From an uncultured Aquimarina sp. (GTDB lineage: Bacteria; Bacteroidota; Bacteroidia; Flavobacteriales; Flavobacteriaceae), in contig NZ_CANMED010000006.1 in NCBI RefSeq assembly GCF_947496855.1, positions 124,001-188,000 of the forward strand: a DNA stretch of 64,000 nt, read 5' to 3'. The position numbers were made by a program, and so were the translations under genes. Position 1 is the stretch's first letter. The number at the start of each line of letters is the position of its first letter. The notes under the pieces were generated by a model that was not told the origin of the DNA, made no database searches, and saw only the letters and a list, made by a program, of their open reading frames with translations. This document shows, piece after piece, positions 1 to 9,522 of the stretch.

Positions 1-794
1 GTAGCAGGAAATGGATATATTGTGCCAATAAATTGTTTATCAGTGTCTGATAATTGGTTATTAGAACCTACTCCAACTCCATCTAATGTATGTTCTGCAG
101 GAACAGGATAGTGCATAATTGATGCTGGATCATATGCACTGTAGTTAGAAATATTTGCTTCATAACGTCTAAAAAGGTTATTGTCAACCTGCGCTCTAGA
201 CCAATTATTTGGTGGTCCAGCATAATATGCATAAACAGTTTCTTTATCCCAGTTAATTCCAGCAACAGGATTTTGATGCTCATGGATTAATCCAAGTGCA
301 TGTCCAAATTCGTGAATTGTTGTTCTTCTGAATTCTGCATCAGTTGTGTTATTGTCAAACCATCCAAAATGCATACTATGTGCATAGCTGTTAGAATCAG
401 TTCCTAAATAAGACCAAGAACCTGCTTCATTTGCATATTGACCTTCTCTAAAAGCAATTTTGATATTTGCACTACTGGTTGAAGAAACCCATTCAAATTT
501 AAGATTTGCATAGTCTTCCCATTGTACAGCATATTGTCTAACTTTGGATTGAACAAAGCTGCTTCCGTTTAAAAATTTTACTCGAATAGTTTGGCCTGTT
601 TCCCATTGTTTGTCCTTAACACTGGTAGCCTTTGCTTCAGTTGGAGAATCCCACTTAGCAATACAAACGTGTGCACTTTTAGCGTCATCAATTTGATTCG
701 TTTCAAAAACATCTTCTGTGTCTTTATCACAATTTGAAAGAGAAAATGAGACTAGTACAGCCAGAACTAGTCTGGTAAACTTATTTGTTTTCAT
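1..794 (-). CDS. Astacin-like (M12A) zinc metalloprotease lipoprotein, 3' end cut by window
   Basis: The minus-strand frame is open from an ATG at 794 to the window edge, so the C-terminus is missing. It starts MKTNKFTRLVLAVLVSFSLS followed by N-Cys, a lipoprotein-type signal with acidic residues after the Cys, so the protein is probably membrane- or surface-anchored. The catalytic zinc motif HEFGHALGLIHEH and a Met-turn SIMHYP are present, the hallmarks of astacin-family peptidases. It closely resembles the neighbouring gene at 1038-2114 along its whole visible length, so the two are tandem paralogues. The 5' leader contains AACAAACTCAAC just before the ATG, a motif that recurs in this window. 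Whether it also carries C-terminal carbohydrate-binding-like repeats cannot be seen. The family call is firm; the substrate is unknown. Confidence 0.88.
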   Translation of the reverse strand, partial: MKTNKFTRLVLAVLVSFSLSNCDKDTEDVFETNQIDDAKSAHVCIAKWDSPTEAKATSVKDKQWETGQTIRVKFLNGSSFVQSKVRQYAVQWEDYANLKFEWVSSTSSANIKIAFREGQYANEAGSWSYLGTDSNSYAHSMHFGWFDNNTTDAEFRRTTIHEFGHALGLIHEHQNPVAGINWDKETVYAYYAGPPNNWSRAQVDNNLFRRYEANISNYSAYDPASIMHYPVPAEHTLDGVGVGSNNQLSDTDKQFIGTIYPFPA

Positions 795-952
795 AATAGA
801 GTTGAGTTTGTTAAATATTTCATAAATTTAACACAATTTTAGTAAGAAAACAAGTTTTTTTGAAAGAAAATACTTTTTATACGTATAATTACTACGGTAA
901 AATTGTAAAAAATTGATTTAGATAAATACTATTACAATAGTTAAAATTGAAT

Positions 953-989
953 AAAAATACCCTGAAGTGTAAAACAACAGGGTATTTTT
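953..989 (-). terminator. Intrinsic terminator after the 1038-2114 protease gene
   Basis: A perfect 12-bp inverted repeat (AAAAATACCCTG / CAGGGTATTTTT) encloses a 13-nt loop and lies just beyond the stop codon of the minus-strand protease gene. The A/T arms give a U-run in either direction, but only the minus-strand gene ends here. Confidence 0.75.
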
Positions 990-1037
990 ATTTATCATTT
1001 ATAATAGTATTATTTAAGTAATGAGTTTTGGTCGCTA

Positions 1038-2114
1038 TTAACTACCACAAGCCCCAAGATTGTTCCATCCACTAGCTGTTCTTTCGTATAGATCTCCATT
1101 ATAAGTAACTTGATCTCCAGTGGAATACGAAGCACTACCATTATATGCTGCTACACCATCGCAAATATCAGTGCTAGGAACACTATCACAAGGGCCAAGA
1201 TTAGTCCATCCGCTAGCGGTTCTTTGGTATAAACTTCCTTGATAGGTTACTTGATCTCCGATAGCATACGAAGCACTATTATTATATGTTGCTACACCGT
1301 CACAGTTGCTGCCACCAGTTGTAGTTCCAGGGTAAATAGTAGCTATAAAAGATTTGTCTGTTGTAGATAACTGAGTATTACTTCCTACGGCAACACCATC
1401 TGTAGTATGTTCTGCAGGGATAGGATAGTGCATGATAGATTTTGGATCGTAGTCACTATAGTTAGAAACATTCACTTCATAACGTCTGAAAAGATTATTA
1501 TCTACCTGTGCTCTACTCCAGTTGTTAGGTGGCCCTGCATAGTATGCATATACGGCCTCTTTATCCCAATTAATACCAGCTACAGGGTTTTGATGTTCGT
1601 GAATCAAACCAAGAGCATGTCCGAATTCGTGAATTGTAGTTCTTCTAAATTCAGTATCAGATGTGTTATTATTAAACCATCCAAAATGCATACTATGTGA
1701 TTGGTTATTCGAATCAGTTCCAAGATATGACCAAGATCCTCCATCATTTGCAAATTGGCCTTCTCTAAAACCAATTTTAATGTTAGCACTACTGCTTGAA
1801 GAAACCCATTCAAACTTAATGTTTGCATAATCTTCCCATTCTACAGCATATTGTCTTACTTTAGATTGAACAAAATTATTTCCATTTAAAAATTTTACTC
1901 GGATAGTTTGACCTGTTTGCCATTCCTTTGCTTTAAGACTAGCAGCTTTTGAAATGTCATTATCAGTGTTCCATTTTTCTATACATACGTGAGCGACTTT
2001 TTCAGTTGTAATTTGATTTGTTTCAAAAGTATCTTCAATATCTTTTTCACAGTTAAGCAATAAAAGTGAAACTAAAGGGGCCAAAACTAATTTGGTTAAT
2101 TTTAATTTTTTCAT
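1038..2114 (-). CDS. Astacin-like (M12A) metalloprotease with two C-terminal CBM5/12-like repeats
   Basis: The 358-residue protein begins with a lipoprotein signal (lipobox LLLLNC, Cys22, then EKD). The zinc site HEFGHALGLIHEH is at about residues 162-174 and the Met-turn SIMHYP at about 226-231, as in astacin-type M12A peptidases. After a short Gly/Thr linker there are two roughly 40-residue repeats (about 271-313 and 317-356), each with a CDGVA(A/T)YN start, a GDQVTY core, an aromatic YxRTASGW segment and an NLG(P/A)C end. This layout resembles CBM5/12 chitin/cellulose-binding modules, though that assignment is by eye. The upstream paralogue at 1-794 is separated by a 243-nt gap with its own terminator, so the two are transcribed separately. 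A surface protease that binds polysaccharide-rich material is the likely role (inference). Confidence 0.88.
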   Translation of the reverse strand: MKKLKLTKLVLAPLVSLLLLNCEKDIEDTFETNQITTEKVAHVCIEKWNTDNDISKAASLKAKEWQTGQTIRVKFLNGNNFVQSKVRQYAVEWEDYANIKFEWVSSSSSANIKIGFREGQFANDGGSWSYLGTDSNNQSHSMHFGWFNNNTSDTEFRRTTIHEFGHALGLIHEHQNPVAGINWDKEAVYAYYAGPPNNWSRAQVDNNLFRRYEVNVSNYSDYDPKSIMHYPIPAEHTTDGVAVGSNTQLSTTDKSFIATIYPGTTTGGSNCDGVATYNNSASYAIGDQVTYQGSLYQRTASGWTNLGPCDSVPSTDICDGVAAYNGSASYSTGDQVTYNGDLYERTASGWNNLGACGS

Positions 2115-2328
2115 AATTATATTGAGTTTATGTGTTAGTTCAATAAATAAACAGCTAACAATTAGATAACCCTATCTTTAGCGTTAATTTTTTAGCGTTT
2201 AGATTTATCTATATGTTAAAAACGGATGTTATTTTTAATATCAAAGTAGACTTTTAGCAAAGGATGATATCTGCTTTTTTGTAAAAAGTAAGTTTACTTC
2301 AATCTCATAATTACTCAAAACTAAAACG

Positions 2329-2336
2329 TATATTTG
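2329..2336 (+). promoter_or_regulatory. Bacteroidota-type -7 box (TATATTTG) upstream of the PfkB kinase gene
   Basis: TATATTTG matches the TAnnTTTG -7 consensus of Bacteroidota sigma-ABfr promoters and lies 22 nt before the kinase ATG. I see no convincing TTTG box at the usual distance upstream, so this is a half-supported promoter. Confidence 0.4.
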
Positions 2337-2358
2337 CAAAAAAATATTACGCTATTTT

Positions 2359-3285
2359 ATGAGCAAATTACTTATTGTAGGTACCGTAGCCTTTGATGCT
2401 ATTGAGACGCCATTTGGTAAAACAGACAAAATCTTAGGCGGAGCAGCGACTTATATAGGTCTTTCTGCAGCTAATTTTAATATACCTTCAGCAATAGTTT
2501 CTATTGTGGGAGATGATTTTCCTGAAGAATATCTAACAATGCTTCAAAAGAAAAATATCGATACTTCTGCTGTAGAGGTTGTAAAAGGAGGAAAAACCTT
2601 TTTCTGGAGTGGAAGATATCATAATGATCTAAATTCTAGAGATACTTTGGATACTCAGCTTAATGTATTGGCGGATTTTAATCCAGTAGTTCCTGAGAGT
2701 TATAAAGATGCAGAAATTGTAATGTTAGGAAATTTACACCCTTTAGTTCAGCTAAGTGTTTTAGAACAAATGTCATCTAAACCTAAGTTATCTGTTTTGG
2801 ACACCATGAACTTTTGGATGGACAATGCCTTGGAGGATTTGATGAAAGTTATTGCAGAAGTAGATGTAATTACGATTAATGACGAAGAAGCAAGGCAACT
2901 AAGTGGAGAATATTCATTGGTAAAAGCAGCTAGAGCAATTGAGAAAATGGGCCCGAAGTATGTAGTTATTAAAAAGGGAGAACATGGAGCATTATTATTT
3001 CACAATGATCAAATTTTCTTTGCACCAGCATTACCATTAGAAGAAGTGTTTGATCCTACTGGAGCTGGAGACACATTTGCAGGAGGTTTTACTGGATATT
3101 TAACAAAAACAGGAGATCTCTCTTTTGAGAATATGAAAAAAGCAATCATTCATGCTTCTAACCTAGCTTCTTTTTGTGTAGAGAAATTTGGTACGGAAAG
3201 AATGGAGGACTTAAAACGAGAAGAAGTTCAGAAACGACTTCTGGAATTTAGGGAATTGACACAATTCGAAATAGAATTGTCTTAA
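2359..3285 (+). CDS. PfkB/ribokinase-family sugar or nucleoside kinase
   Basis: The 308-residue cytosolic protein has the PfkB fold signatures: an N-terminal glycine-rich stretch (LGGAATYIGLSAAN) for substrate binding and the C-terminal anion-hole/catalytic signature DPTGAGDTFAGGF starting at about residue 232, with catalytic Asp about 238. Length is normal for the family. Family members phosphorylate sugars, adenosine or similar alcohols with ATP; the substrate cannot be told from motifs. It is a single-gene unit with a terminator directly after it. The next gene, an amidophosphoribosyltransferase homologue, is on the same strand 100 nt downstream, and a nucleotide-salvage role is possible but only inferred. 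Confidence 0.85.
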   Translation: MSKLLIVGTVAFDAIETPFGKTDKILGGAATYIGLSAANFNIPSAIVSIVGDDFPEEYLTMLQKKNIDTSAVEVVKGGKTFFWSGRYHNDLNSRDTLDTQLNVLADFNPVVPESYKDAEIVMLGNLHPLVQLSVLEQMSSKPKLSVLDTMNFWMDNALEDLMKVIAEVDVITINDEEARQLSGEYSLVKAARAIEKMGPKYVVIKKGEHGALLFHNDQIFFAPALPLEEVFDPTGAGDTFAGGFTGYLTKTGDLSFENMKKAIIHASNLASFCVEKFGTERMEDLKREEVQKRLLEFRELTQFEIELS

Positions 3286-3296
3286 TAATAAAATAT

Positions 3297-3329
3297 AAGC
3301 CCTGCTCGTTTCGTGTAAGGGCTTTTTTA
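3297..3329 (+). terminator. Intrinsic terminator after PfkB kinase
   Basis: Stem AAGCCCT / AGGGCTT with a 14-nt loop is followed by a run of six or more T residues, 11 nt after the stop codon. Confidence 0.75.
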
Positions 3330-3385
3330 ATTGACTATTAAATAGTAAACCTACGATAACACAACAATAGAATTTTTGGAATACA

Positions 3386-5284
3386 ATGAGTGATGCCTTA
3401 AAACATGAATGCGGAATCGCATTTATTAGATTATTAAAACCATTAGAGTATTATAAAGAAAAATACGGAAGTGCATTTTATGGAGTAAATAAAATGTATT
3501 TGATGATGGAAAAGCAACATAATCGCGGACAGGATGGAGCGGGGTTTGCTAGTATTAAACTAGATACGGCTCCTGGAGAACGGTATATAAGTAGAGTTCG
3601 TTCAAGCGAGTCGCAGCCAATTCAAGATATCTTTTCGCAAATTAATGATAGAATCAATAAAGAATTGGTTGAGCATCCTGAGTATACTGATGATGTTGAC
3701 TTACAGAAAAAAAATATCCCTTATATAGGAGAGGTGTTATTAGGTCATGTTCGTTATGGTACTTTTGGTAAAAACAGTGTAGAAAGCGTACATCCGTTTT
3801 TAAGACAAAACAACTGGATGCATCGTAATCTTATAGTAGCGGGTAATTTTAATATGACCAATAACAATGTGCTATTTGATAATTTAGTACGATTAGGCCA
3901 GCATCCTAAGGATCATGTGGACACGGTTACGGTAATGGAAAAAATTGGCCATTTTTTGGATTCCGAAGTTGCCAAACTTTATAAAAAACTTAAAAAGGAA
4001 GGATACAGTAAGGTAGATGCTTCTCCAGAGATCGTAGAAAGATTAAACGTTGTCAAAATACTAAAGAAATCATCTAGAGATTGGGATGGAGGTTATGCTA
4101 TGGCTGGAATGCTAGGTCATGGGGATGCTTTTGTTCTTAGAGACCCTGCAGGAATAAGACCAGCTTATTATTATCAAGATGATGAGGTAGTGGTTGTGGC
4201 TTCTGAAAGGCCTGTAATTCAAACAGTGTTTAATGTTCCGTTTAATAAAGTAATAGAGTTAGATCCAGGAAAAGCTATTATCGTTAAAAAAGATGGCAAA
4301 ACATCTATAAGTAAAATTATAGAACCGTTAGAAAGAAAAGCATGTTCTTTTGAACGTATTTATTTTTCAAGAGGAAGTGATGCAGAAATTTATGAAGAGA
4401 GAAAAAATCTTGGTAAGCTAATCATGCCCCAAGTATTAAAGGAAATAGATCATGATACTGTAAATACAGTTTTTTCTTTTATACCAAACACTGCTGAAAC
4501 ATCTTTCTACGGGATGGTAGAAGCAGCGCAAGATGAACTTAATAAACAAAAAAATGAAACCATACTTTCTGAGAAAGACTCGTTGACCGATGAGCGATTA
4601 GCAGAAATACTTTCTTCTAGGTTGAGAACTGAGAAATTAGCGATTAAAGATGCTAAACTACGTACATTTATTACAGAAGATAGTAGCAGAGATGATTTGG
4701 TAGCGCATGTATATGATGTTACTTATGGAGTAGTAAAACACCAAGATAATCTGGTAATTATAGATGATAGTATAGTAAGGGGGACAACCTTAAAGAAAAG
4801 TATTATCAAGATGCTCGACAGATTGAAACCTAAAAAAATTATAGTTGTTTCTTCTGCTCCTCAGATTCGTTATCCTGATTGTTATGGAATCGACATGGCG
4901 CGACTGGAAGGGCTTATTGCTTTTAAAGCTTCATTAGAATTGTTAAAAGAAAATGGTAATTATGATCTAGTAGAGCAGGTTTATGAGAAATGTAAAGCGC
5001 AAGAGCATCTAGCTGATAAAGATGTCCAGAATTTTGTGAAAGAGATCTATGAAGGCTTTTCTGATCAGGAAATAAGTGATAAAATTGCAGAGTTGTTAAT
5101 TGATGATACAGTAAATGCAGATATAAAGATTATTTATCAAACTGTAGATAATTTACATATTGCTTGCCCTAAAAATTTAGGAGATTGGTATTTTACGGGT
5201 GATTATCCAACCGCAGGTGGGAATAGAGTCGTAAATAAGGCGTTTATAAATTTTTTCGAAGGGAAAGATGAACGTGCATACTAA
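3386..5284 (+). CDS. Long amidophosphoribosyltransferase-like protein (PurF paralogue)
   Basis: The 632-residue protein combines an N-terminal class II glutamine amidotransferase domain (HECGIAF, candidate nucleophile Cys9; RGQDGAGFAS; LGHVRYGTFG) with a C-terminal phosphoribosyltransferase domain bearing the PRPP-binding motif VIIDDSIVRGTT at about residues 456-468. This is the PurF architecture, which makes phosphoribosylamine from PRPP and glutamine. The protein is over 100 residues longer than typical PurF, the Cys is preceded by eight residues instead of the very N-terminus, and there is an extra C-terminal region (about 540-632). It may be a second, divergent PurF-type enzyme rather than the main purine-pathway enzyme. 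No other pur genes are nearby. I therefore give no symbol. Confidence 0.82.
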   Translation: MSDALKHECGIAFIRLLKPLEYYKEKYGSAFYGVNKMYLMMEKQHNRGQDGAGFASIKLDTAPGERYISRVRSSESQPIQDIFSQINDRINKELVEHPEYTDDVDLQKKNIPYIGEVLLGHVRYGTFGKNSVESVHPFLRQNNWMHRNLIVAGNFNMTNNNVLFDNLVRLGQHPKDHVDTVTVMEKIGHFLDSEVAKLYKKLKKEGYSKVDASPEIVERLNVVKILKKSSRDWDGGYAMAGMLGHGDAFVLRDPAGIRPAYYYQDDEVVVVASERPVIQTVFNVPFNKVIELDPGKAIIVKKDGKTSISKIIEPLERKACSFERIYFSRGSDAEIYEERKNLGKLIMPQVLKEIDHDTVNTVFSFIPNTAETSFYGMVEAAQDELNKQKNETILSEKDSLTDERLAEILSSRLRTEKLAIKDAKLRTFITEDSSRDDLVAHVYDVTYGVVKHQDNLVIIDDSIVRGTTLKKSIIKMLDRLKPKKIIVVSSAPQIRYPDCYGIDMARLEGLIAFKASLELLKENGNYDLVEQVYEKCKAQEHLADKDVQNFVKEIYEGFSDQEISDKIAELLIDDTVNADIKIIYQTVDNLHIACPKNLGDWYFTGDYPTAGGNRVVNKAFINFFEGKDERAY

Positions 5285-5437
5285 AAAAACAAAAAACCTC
5301 GTTGTTAAAATCAGTTAATTTGTGTATTTCAACAATTATTTTAGCTTTTCGTCTAAAACATTTTTACACATTGAAATAACGCTTTATATTAGCAGAGCCA
5401 TAGCATAAGTAGGTTAAGTTCATGGTAGATTTGGGGC

Positions 5438-5466
5438 AAAAAAAGGTGGACTTTCCACCTTTTTTT
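5438..5466 (+). terminator. Strong intrinsic terminator downstream of the amidophosphoribosyltransferase-like gene
   Basis: A 13-bp perfect stem (A7-GGTGGA / TCCACC-T7) has a 3-nt loop and a T7 tail. It sits about 150 nt after the stop codon, leaving an unusually long untranslated stretch (5285-5437) in which I see no ORF. Confidence 0.8.
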
Positions 5467-5496
5467 ATTTTAGAATAGTTTGTAAAACATATATAT

Positions 5497-5529
5497 AAAA
5501 AAAGAGTCATAAATTTTATGACTCTTTTT
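5497..5529 (-). terminator. Terminator of the superoxide dismutase gene
   Basis: AAAGAGTCATAAA is mirrored by TTTATGACTCTTT to make a near-continuous hairpin flanked by A- and T-runs, so it can work in both directions. It lies 29 nt after the minus-strand sod stop codon. Confidence 0.7.
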
Positions 5530-5557
5530 CTTTATTATGATAAATATTGAATATAAT

Positions 5558-6166
5558 CTATTTTCCTTGTGCGTATCTTATAGAAACTTCATCCCAATTA
5601 ATTACATTAAAAAATGCACCTATATAATCAGGACGACGGTTTTGATAATTTAAATAATAGGCATGTTCCCATACATCAAGACCCAAAATAGGAGTTCCGC
5701 CACAACCAGTACCTGGCATTAATGGATTATCTTGGTTTGGAGTAGCGCAAACTTCTAATTTACCACCTTCCTGAACACATAACCAAGCCCATCCAGAACC
5801 AAATTGTGTTGCTGCTGCATTAGAAAAAGCTTCTTTGAACGCATCAAAAGAACCAAAAGCACTATTGATAGCATCACCAAGCTCGCCAGAAGGAGTTCCA
5901 CCGCCATTAGGAGACATAATTTCCCAAAACAAACTATGGTTATAATAACCGCCACCATTGTTTCGGACAGCGCCATTAGATTTGTCTAGATTAATAAGAA
6001 TGTTTTCTATAGTCTTACCTTCAAGATCAGTTCCAGAAATGGCTGCATTCAATTTATTAGTATATCCAGCATGATGTTTATCATGATGAATTTCCATCGT
6101 ACGAGCATCTATATTAGGTTCTAATGCGTCAAAGGCATATTTTAATTTCGGTAATTCAAATGACAT
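5558..6166 (-). CDS. Superoxide dismutase, Fe/Mn family
   Basis: The 202-residue protein is full-length for the family and converts superoxide to hydrogen peroxide and oxygen. Seen in sequence: N-terminal [14 protein letters not shown], metal-ligand helix [16 protein letters not shown], second helix with NHSLFWE (YYNHSLFWE), and the C-terminal signature [19 protein letters not shown] containing the Asp and His ligands. There is no signal peptide, so it is cytoplasmic. Distinguishing Fe from Mn preference by eye is unsafe, so neither sodA nor sodB is assigned. It is a monocistronic gene on the minus strand, with a -7-like box upstream and a hairpin terminator downstream. Confidence 0.95.
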   Translation of the reverse strand: MSFELPKLKYAFDALEPNIDARTMEIHHDKHHAGYTNKLNAAISGTDLEGKTIENILINLDKSNGAVRNNGGGYYNHSLFWEIMSPNGGGTPSGELGDAINSAFGSFDAFKEAFSNAAATQFGSGWAWLCVQEGGKLEVCATPNQDNPLMPGTGCGGTPILGLDVWEHAYYLNYQNRRPDYIGAFFNVINWDEVSIRYAQGK

Positions 6167-6202
6167 AATCTATTTTTTTAGTTAATAAGAAAAAAATGAA
6201 AC

Positions 6203-6210
6203 CAAATTTA
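6203..6210 (-). promoter_or_regulatory. -7 box (TAAATTTG) upstream of superoxide dismutase
   Basis: On the minus strand TAAATTTG matches TAnnTTTG and lies about 36 nt upstream of the sod ATG. No clear TTTG box is visible at the usual spacing. Confidence 0.4.
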
Positions 6211-6369
6211 GGAATAAGAGTGATGAATAAAAATTAATATTTGTTATAAATTAATTAAATTCAAATTTTTGCGAACCCCTTTCTCCGTTGAACTTGAGTT
6301 CAATTTATTTTTAGTGGTTATTAATACATAAAAACTACTCTTTTTTGATACTTTAGTAAAAAAACAGAC

Positions 6370-9300
6370 TTGAATTCTCAATATCCTTTCACTATTTATA
6401 ATGCAGCTGCAGGAGCTGGAAAAACGTATACCTTGGTTAAGGCGTATTTGGTTGCTCTTTTAACAGGAGAGTATAAGGATGCTTATAAAAATATTTTAGC
6501 AATTACGTTTACGAATAAAGCAGTCGCTGAAATGAAAACCAGAGTTATAGAAAATCTGGTAGGTATTCGCAGTGCTGAAATTTCATCCAAATACGAGTTG
6601 TTATTAAACGATATTATCCAAGAAACGGGATTAGAGAAAGAGGTAGTAAAACAAAAAGCAGATAGAATCCTTAAAAGTATTCTACACAATTATGCAGCTT
6701 TTGATATCGTCACGATAGATACCTTTACGCATAGGGTGATTAGAACATTTGCAAGGGATTTAGGGATTCCGATGAATTTTGAAATTGAAATGGATACAGA
6801 ATCATTAATAGAAGAGTCTGTAGATGCAGTCATAGCAAAAGTAGGAGAAGATGCAGTCTTAACAGAAACAATTATTGATTTTGCTTTAAGTAAATTAGAA
6901 GATGATAAAAGTTGGGATATTACCATAGAGCTAAACAAAGTAGCTAGGCTTTTGTTTAGTGAAAATGATCGAGCACACTTAAATAGTCTTTCTAATAAAA
7001 CAGCGAAGGATTTTGATGAATTAAAAAAGCAATTAATATCCAAAATCAAGAATCAAAAAGAAAAGATTGTAAAAACCTCTGCGGATATTCTAAGCCTTAT
7101 CACAAGTAATTCTTTAGATTACAAGGATTTTTTCAAAAGCTACATTCCTCTTCATTTTGTAAAACTTTCTAAAAAAGACTTTAAAATAAATTTCTCTTCT
7201 GCGTGGAGGCAAAATATTGAAACTACAGACTTTTACACAAAATCTCTCAATCCTGATAAAAAAGAATTGATAAATAGTATTCGGCCGCCAATTGAACAAG
7301 CGTTTTTAGAAACAAAACAACAAATACTAGACATAAAGTTATATGAAAATATAACAAAGAACCTTACGCCTCTTTCTGTGCTGAATGTTATTAATAAGGA
7401 GCTTCAAAAGATCAAAAAAGAAAGGAGTATCTTATTAATATCAGAATTTAATAAGATTATTAGCGAAGCAATTCAAGATCAACCTGCTCCTTTTATATAT
7501 GAGCGATTAGGAGAGCGATACAGAGATTATTTTATAGATGAGTTTCAGGACACATCAGAACTACAATGGAATAATATAGTTCCTTTGATAGATAATGCTA
7601 TTTCTTCAGAAACCTTAAGTGGTAAAAGAGGGCAATTAACTATAGTTGGTGATGCTAAACAGGCTATCTATAGATGGCGGGGAGGAAAAGCTGAGCAGTT
7701 TATAAATCTTTCTTTAAATCAAAATCCATTTTCAGTTGAAGAAAAACAAGTACTTAATTTGCCTAAAAATTATCGAAGCCATCAAGAGGTCATTAAGTTT
7801 AATAATGATTTGTTTACACTTTTATCAAACGACTTTAGTGACGATCTGCATAAGAAGTTATATTTATTAGGTAATAATCAGGAGTATAATGATAAAAAAG
7901 GGGGTTACGTGCAACTTTCTTTTGTAGAAGCTAAAAATGTTGAAGAAGAAAATGAAATATATCCAGAAAGAGTATATGAGTCAGTGTTAGAACTTAAGAA
8001 AAAGGGATATTTACTAAATGAAATTTGTATTCTTACCAGAAAACAAAAGGAAGGAGCTGTTATTGCAGATTTTCTTACTGAAAAAGGAATGTCTATTATC
8101 TCTTCAGAGACACTATTGCTTAAAAATGATCCAAGAGTACGTTTTATTGTTGATATGCTTACCTGGTTTGTGTACCCAGATGAGTTGTTGTCCAAAACCA
8201 ACGTTTTACATTTTATAACAGAAGAGTTTTCAATATCGGAGAAACACACCTTTTTAAAAAAACTGGTATTCGCTGATAAAAAAACATTTTGTGATGAGGT
8301 TGAATTGTTAGGAGTTGAGTTTAGTTTTACTCAATTGGACATAAAACCTCTTTATGAAGGGGTAGAGTATATTATAAATAGTTTTAATCTTACATCAGTA
8401 TCACCGGCATATGTACAATTTCTCTTAGATGTAATATTTGGATATACCCAAAAACACGCTGAAGGTATTATCGGTTTTTTGTCATATTGGGATCATAAAA
8501 AAGATAAGCTAAGCATAATTGCTCCAGAAGGAGAAGAGGCAATTCAGATAATGACGATACATAAGGCTAAAGGTTTAGAGTTTCCCTGTGTTATCTACCC
8601 ATACGCAAACATTGATATTTATAGAGAAATAGAGCCTAAAACCTGGTTGCCGGTTGCAAAAAAAGATTTTAATGGTTTCCGTGAGGTGTTTGTTAATTAT
8701 AATAAAGAGCTTTCTGATTATGGGGTGCAAGCAGAAAAAATCGTTCAAGAACGACAATCACAACTAGAATTGGATGCTTTTAATCTATTGTACGTTGCCT
8801 TAACCAGAGCAGAAGAACAATTATATATTATTTCTAAAGCAGAAATAAATAGTAAAGGAGAGGGTAATTCAAATAAGTTTTCAGGAAAGTTTATTAATTA
8901 TCTAAAACATATAGGTGCTTGGCATAATGAACAATTATCATATGATTTTGGTGATCCAGAAAAACCTTTTAAGGAAACTGTATCTATAAAGTCTAAAACA
9001 AAGAATATAACACTTACTAAATTTGAGAATTCAAGAAAAAAACGCAAAGTACATATTGTTACCAATTCAGGAAAACTTTGGGATACATCACAGGCCGCTG
9101 CAATAGAAAAGGGTAATCTAATACACGAACTAATGTCGTCTATATATTCTCATAAAGATCTGGATAAAGTTGTAGAAAGTGCTTTTGAAACAGGAATGAT
9201 TAGTTTTTTAGATAGAGAAACACTCCATAATGAGTTAAAAATGGTTTTAGATCATCCAGAACTCTCTAAATATTTTTTAGAGGATAAACAAGTGTTAAAT

Positions 9301-9522
9301 GAAAGGGAAATTATCTCAAATGGACGCATTTATAGGCCAGATAGAGTTATAATTGATGCCCAAGGAGAGGCTGCAATAATTGATTATAAAACAGGGGAAC
9401 ACAGTGCTTTGCACGGAAATCAGTTAAAGGAATATGGCTTACTTCTTCAGAGGATAGGATATAAATTAAATAATCAGATATTGGTGTATTTTAATGACGG
9501 GATTACTTTAAAATATGTATAA
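6370..9522 (+). CDS. AddA-like UvrD-type helicase with C-terminal PD-(D/E)xK nuclease
   Basis: The 1050-residue protein carries superfamily 1 helicase motifs in order: Walker A AAAGAGKT (Lys18), motif II DEFQDTS (Asp390-Glu391), motif III GDAKQAIYRWRGG, NYRS, motif V MTIHKAKGLEFP and motif VI YVALTRAEEQ. The last 50 residues contain IIDYKTG, the core of a RecB-type nuclease. This is the AddA/RecB layout used to resect double-strand breaks. The only in-frame start before the conserved N-terminus is the TTG at 6370; an in-frame stop lies just upstream and no ATG occurs before Walker A. The AddB-like partner is encoded at 11274, on the far side of an ompA-type gene. I infer that the two proteins form an AddAB complex. 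Confidence 0.9.
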   Translation: MNSQYPFTIYNAAAGAGKTYTLVKAYLVALLTGEYKDAYKNILAITFTNKAVAEMKTRVIENLVGIRSAEISSKYELLLNDIIQETGLEKEVVKQKADRILKSILHNYAAFDIVTIDTFTHRVIRTFARDLGIPMNFEIEMDTESLIEESVDAVIAKVGEDAVLTETIIDFALSKLEDDKSWDITIELNKVARLLFSENDRAHLNSLSNKTAKDFDELKKQLISKIKNQKEKIVKTSADILSLITSNSLDYKDFFKSYIPLHFVKLSKKDFKINFSSAWRQNIETTDFYTKSLNPDKKELINSIRPPIEQAFLETKQQILDIKLYENITKNLTPLSVLNVINKELQKIKKERSILLISEFNKIISEAIQDQPAPFIYERLGERYRDYFIDEFQDTSELQWNNIVPLIDNAISSETLSGKRGQLTIVGDAKQAIYRWRGGKAEQFINLSLNQNPFSVEEKQVLNLPKNYRSHQEVIKFNNDLFTLLSNDFSDDLHKKLYLLGNNQEYNDKKGGYVQLSFVEAKNVEEENEIYPERVYESVLELKKKGYLLNEICILTRKQKEGAVIADFLTEKGMSIISSETLLLKNDPRVRFIVDMLTWFVYPDELLSKTNVLHFITEEFSISEKHTFLKKLVFADKKTFCDEVELLGVEFSFTQLDIKPLYEGVEYIINSFNLTSVSPAYVQFLLDVIFGYTQKHAEGIIGFLSYWDHKKDKLSIIAPEGEEAIQIMTIHKAKGLEFPCVIYPYANIDIYREIEPKTWLPVAKKDFNGFREVFVNYNKELSDYGVQAEKIVQERQSQLELDAFNLLYVALTRAEEQLYIISKAEINSKGEGNSNKFSGKFINYLKHIGAWHNEQLSYDFGDPEKPFKETVSIKSKTKNITLTKFENSRKKRKVHIVTNSGKLWDTSQAAAIEKGNLIHELMSSIYSHKDLDKVVESAFETGMISFLDRETLHNELKMVLDHPELSKYFLEDKQVLNEREIISNGRIYRPDRVIIDAQGEAAIIDYKTGEHSALHGNQLKEYGLLLQRIGYKLNNQILVYFNDGITLKYV

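Noticed and set aside
5804-5989. Open frames overlapping the superoxide dismutase gene
   Set aside because: Shadows of a gene with an intact Fe/Mn SOD signature.
6690-8249. Minus-strand open frames inside the AddA-like gene
   Set aside because: They lie wholly within a gene with intact helicase motifs, and are Ser/Phe/Ile-rich shadows.
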